Assembly: GCA_964473465.1 (NCBI GenBank)
Contig: CAYYPE010000005.1
Coordinates: forward strand, 1 to 64,000
Direction of reading: 5' to 3'
Source of the DNA: CALHRB01 sp964473465
GTDB taxonomy: Bacteria; Bacteroidota; Ignavibacteria; Kapaibacteriales; UBA2268
DNA length: 64,000 nucleotides
Shown here: positions 62,229-64,000 of the stretch, in pieces
Position numbering within the stretch: the first letter of the stretch is position 1
How the letters are laid out: each line of letters begins with the position of its first letter
Position numbers and translations under genes: made by a program
The notes under the pieces: model-generated
Seen by the model: the letters and a program-made list of their open reading frames with translations, nothing else
The model's database searches: none
What the model was told of the DNA's origin: nothing

Positions 62229-64000
62229 TCAGCTTGCATCATCCTGAGTGCAGAAATACTCAATTGTTTTTTCAGCACAGGTTCTGCAATAGCCAAGCTT
62301 GTTTATCATTGTGTCTATCATTCTGTTATATAGTTTCTGATTTTCGTCATTGGTTCTGTTGGATAAAGCACCAACAAGGCTGCCGGCACCTGCAACATCA
62401 GATTTTAATCTAACATCAGTAACAGCTTTGACAAGGTCATTATTATCCATAAAATTATAATTTGGGTCCTGAATCATTTTCTGACCATAGATTTTTGCTA
62501 TAGTTGTTCGGTAACTTTGCTTCTGTTCATTTGTTTTCAGTCCCAAGCGATCTTCAACGCTATTGATAAAAGATTCATCAATTTTCAATGGAACTAATTT
62601 ACCTGTTTGGGGGTCTTTGTAAGTCCAGACCTTATCTGGTCCGAGATTTTTGGCATCAATTCCTATAATCATATTAACATAATTCAACACATCTTTTTCG
62701 ACGGCATCAGGTTGATCCATATAAGCATTGAAAATCTCAGCCATAATATTTTTTCTATGTAGGCTTTTTCCAATCTTGATATCATTGAGATATTTAATTC
62801 TATCGTTTGGATCCTGAATATAATCCAGAATAACACTATTCAGAGCTATAAAAACATCACCGGCATACATACATTTGCCTTCCTGAGTCTCGGACCTTTC
62901 GAGGAGAATTTGTATGGCTCGGCCAAGATTTCTGTGACCTAAACCTTTCTGTCCAAATCTTTTTGTTATATCAGGTTCATTGTTTAAATCATTAATTACT
63001 TCCATTAAAGTTTTTATACTTTTCTCTCCGGCGACTTCACCAGCTGCAAGCTTCATCATTTCGACAGGGGTTAGTTTATCTGAACTGGGCATTCTGGTTA
63101 AAATAACTGATACAGAAAGGGCATAATTCAAATTAGGGTCAATATGAAGTTTTTCCCCACTGAATGTGGTTTTTTCTCTGCTGCCAATTGCATAGGCAGT
63201 TAATTCTTTCTGAAGCAGGTAATTAGTATTATGTGCCATATAAGTTAATCTACATCTATCCACTATTGGTGCTTGTTCCTTTTCTTCAAGAAATCTGGCA
63301 AATTCGGAATTGTTTGACGTAGCAATAATAAGAGTATCGAGTGGCCATTTGAAACCTTCAATTTCAATTGTTCGATTCTGAATCACACCAAGATACACCT
63401 GAACTAAATCCCTTTTGTTTTTGAATATCTCGTCGGCAAAATGAATACCACCACCAGCAACTCGGGCTAAAGCACCACGCCTTAAATCAAATCTATAAGG
63501 ATGCGTTGTATCAGAAATATGAAGCAATCTTGTGATGGATTCTTCGCCAATAAGGTCAACTGCTGAACTTGTTATTTTATCCTTTGCAGCATATTTCCCT
63601 GTTAGTGTTCCCATTGTTTCACTAATTGGAATTGGGGTTACTTCAATAAATTCGAGCATCTCATCAATATTTCCATTACAATAGTTTCTGATTTGTTCCC
63701 AGATATAAGAACTACAGGCACCCAGAGGACGAAAATTACGATAATATTTTTCGATTTGCTTATCTTTTGCCCCTAATTTTTGAAGCCAGTTGATATTATC
63801 ATCTTTTGATTGAAAAAGGTTCATAGCTAAGATCATAGGGTCTTCGTAAGTCTGTGACTCAATGAATCTTATCTTGCCATAACCTCCAAGTTTATCAAGA
63901 TTGTTAAATCTGAAAGTATATCTTTTGTTTTTTTCAATAGATGTAAAATCTCTGTAAACCTTGTTCAGGAAATCCACGAAATATGTTTTGCCATTGCCGG
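62229..64000 (-). CDS. prkA: PrkA-type serine protein kinase/AAA ATPase (first copy, 5' end outside window)
   Basis: At least 589 residues. The frame runs off the right edge while coding G-N-G-K-T-Y-F, the end of a Walker A loop, so the GTG at 63977 is internal and the true start lies beyond 64000. Visible PrkA features: GALARVAGGGIHFADEIFKN, VQVYLGVIQNRTIEIEG, TLIIATSNNSEF and PIVDRCRLTYMAH in the ATPase, then a long helical C-terminal region (GQKGLGHRNLGRAIQIL) and a C-terminal CRTC motif. It is the first seen gene of the leftward operon; the other PrkA is three genes downstream. Confidence 0.86.
   Translation of the reverse strand, partial: GNGKTYFVDFLNKVYRDFTSIEKNKRYTFRFNNLDKLGGYGKIRFIESQTYEDPMILAMNLFQSKDDNINWLQKLGAKDKQIEKYYRNFRPLGACSSYIWEQIRNYCNGNIDEMLEFIEVTPIPISETMGTLTGKYAAKDKITSSAVDLIGEESITRLLHISDTTHPYRFDLRRGALARVAGGGIHFADEIFKNKRDLVQVYLGVIQNRTIEIEGFKWPLDTLIIATSNNSEFARFLEEKEQAPIVDRCRLTYMAHNTNYLLQKELTAYAIGSREKTTFSGEKLHIDPNLNYALSVSVILTRMPSSDKLTPVEMMKLAAGEVAGEKSIKTLMEVINDLNNEPDITKRFGQKGLGHRNLGRAIQILLERSETQEGKCMYAGDVFIALNSVILDYIQDPNDRIKYLNDIKIGKSLHRKNIMAEIFNAYMDQPDAVEKDVLNYVNMIIGIDAKNLGPDKVWTYKDPQTGKLVPLKIDESFINSVEDRLGLKTNEQKQSYRTTIAKIYGQKMIQDPNYNFMDNNDLVKAVTDVRLKSDVAGAGSLVGALSNRTNDENQKLYNRMIDTMINKLGYCRTCAEKTIEYFCTQDDAS

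Overview
The window reads as one stretch of an AT-rich chromosome from a Gram-negative member of the Bacteroidota/Ignavibacteriota (FCB) group; Ignavibacteria- or Kapabacteria-like is a guess that was not tested. Direct support: a C-terminal type IX secretion (T9SS) sorting domain at the left edge, many lipoproteins, LPS and outer-membrane genes (kdsA, lptC, OmpA, TonB/ExbBD, PpiD, a LolA-like protein), weak Shine-Dalgarno sequences, frequent TTG/GTG starts, tRNAs without encoded CCA, and several promoters of the Bacteroidota form TTTG-N19/20-TAnnTTTG. No rRNA, CRISPR array, insertion sequence or prophage was seen. There is one assembly gap (100 Ns, 10139-10238).

Layout. 1-9070: end of a secreted T9SS protein, an SDR oxidoreductase, a double-OmpA protein, a membrane acyltransferase, then an FGE-like lipoprotein, a beta-propeller lipoprotein and an ABC-F ATPase on the + strand. 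9130-14070: tRNA-Lys, a large TPR-CHAT (caspase-like) gene interrupted by the gap, an Acr3 arsenite exporter and a PHA-system protein. 14198-22626: a two-domain retropepsin-like lipoprotein, ComB, then kdsA, a lipoprotein, lptC, tpiA, pgsA, an HU protein, pyrB and prmC. 22769-28952: a STAS protein and an ExbB-ExbD-ExbD-TonB-small membrane protein-PBP lipoprotein-TPR operon. 29096-36200: the conserved yceD-rpmF-plsX-fabHDG-acpP-fabF-rnc block (lipid and L32 synthesis) with a near-perfect promoter in front. 36211-45065: gcvPB, hslO with a redoxin, a membrane metallophosphoesterase, an ABC exporter with a LolA-like protein, tRNA-Pro, and ffh-rpsP. 45234-50254: a hypothetical gene, ppiD, an MBL/Rieske pair and xth.

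50281-55459 holds two CHASE2 membrane proteins without output domains, a FecR-like/TPR secreted protein, a stand-alone receiver protein and a periplasmic adaptor. This is the most system-like, least explained cluster. 56485-64000 (- strand) carries a PrkA-type kinase/ATPase (cut by the window edge inside its Walker A), a DUF444 (YeaH-type) VWA protein, SpoVR and a second PrkA-type ATPase, followed by two envelope proteins. The PrkA/YeaH/SpoVR set is known; the two PrkA paralogues in one operon are less usual.

Most of the window is housekeeping. The places worth a second look are the CHASE2/FecR/receiver cluster, the double-PrkA cluster, the TPR-CHAT gene with its collapsed repeat, and the metallophosphoesterase with an internal twin-arginine motif.
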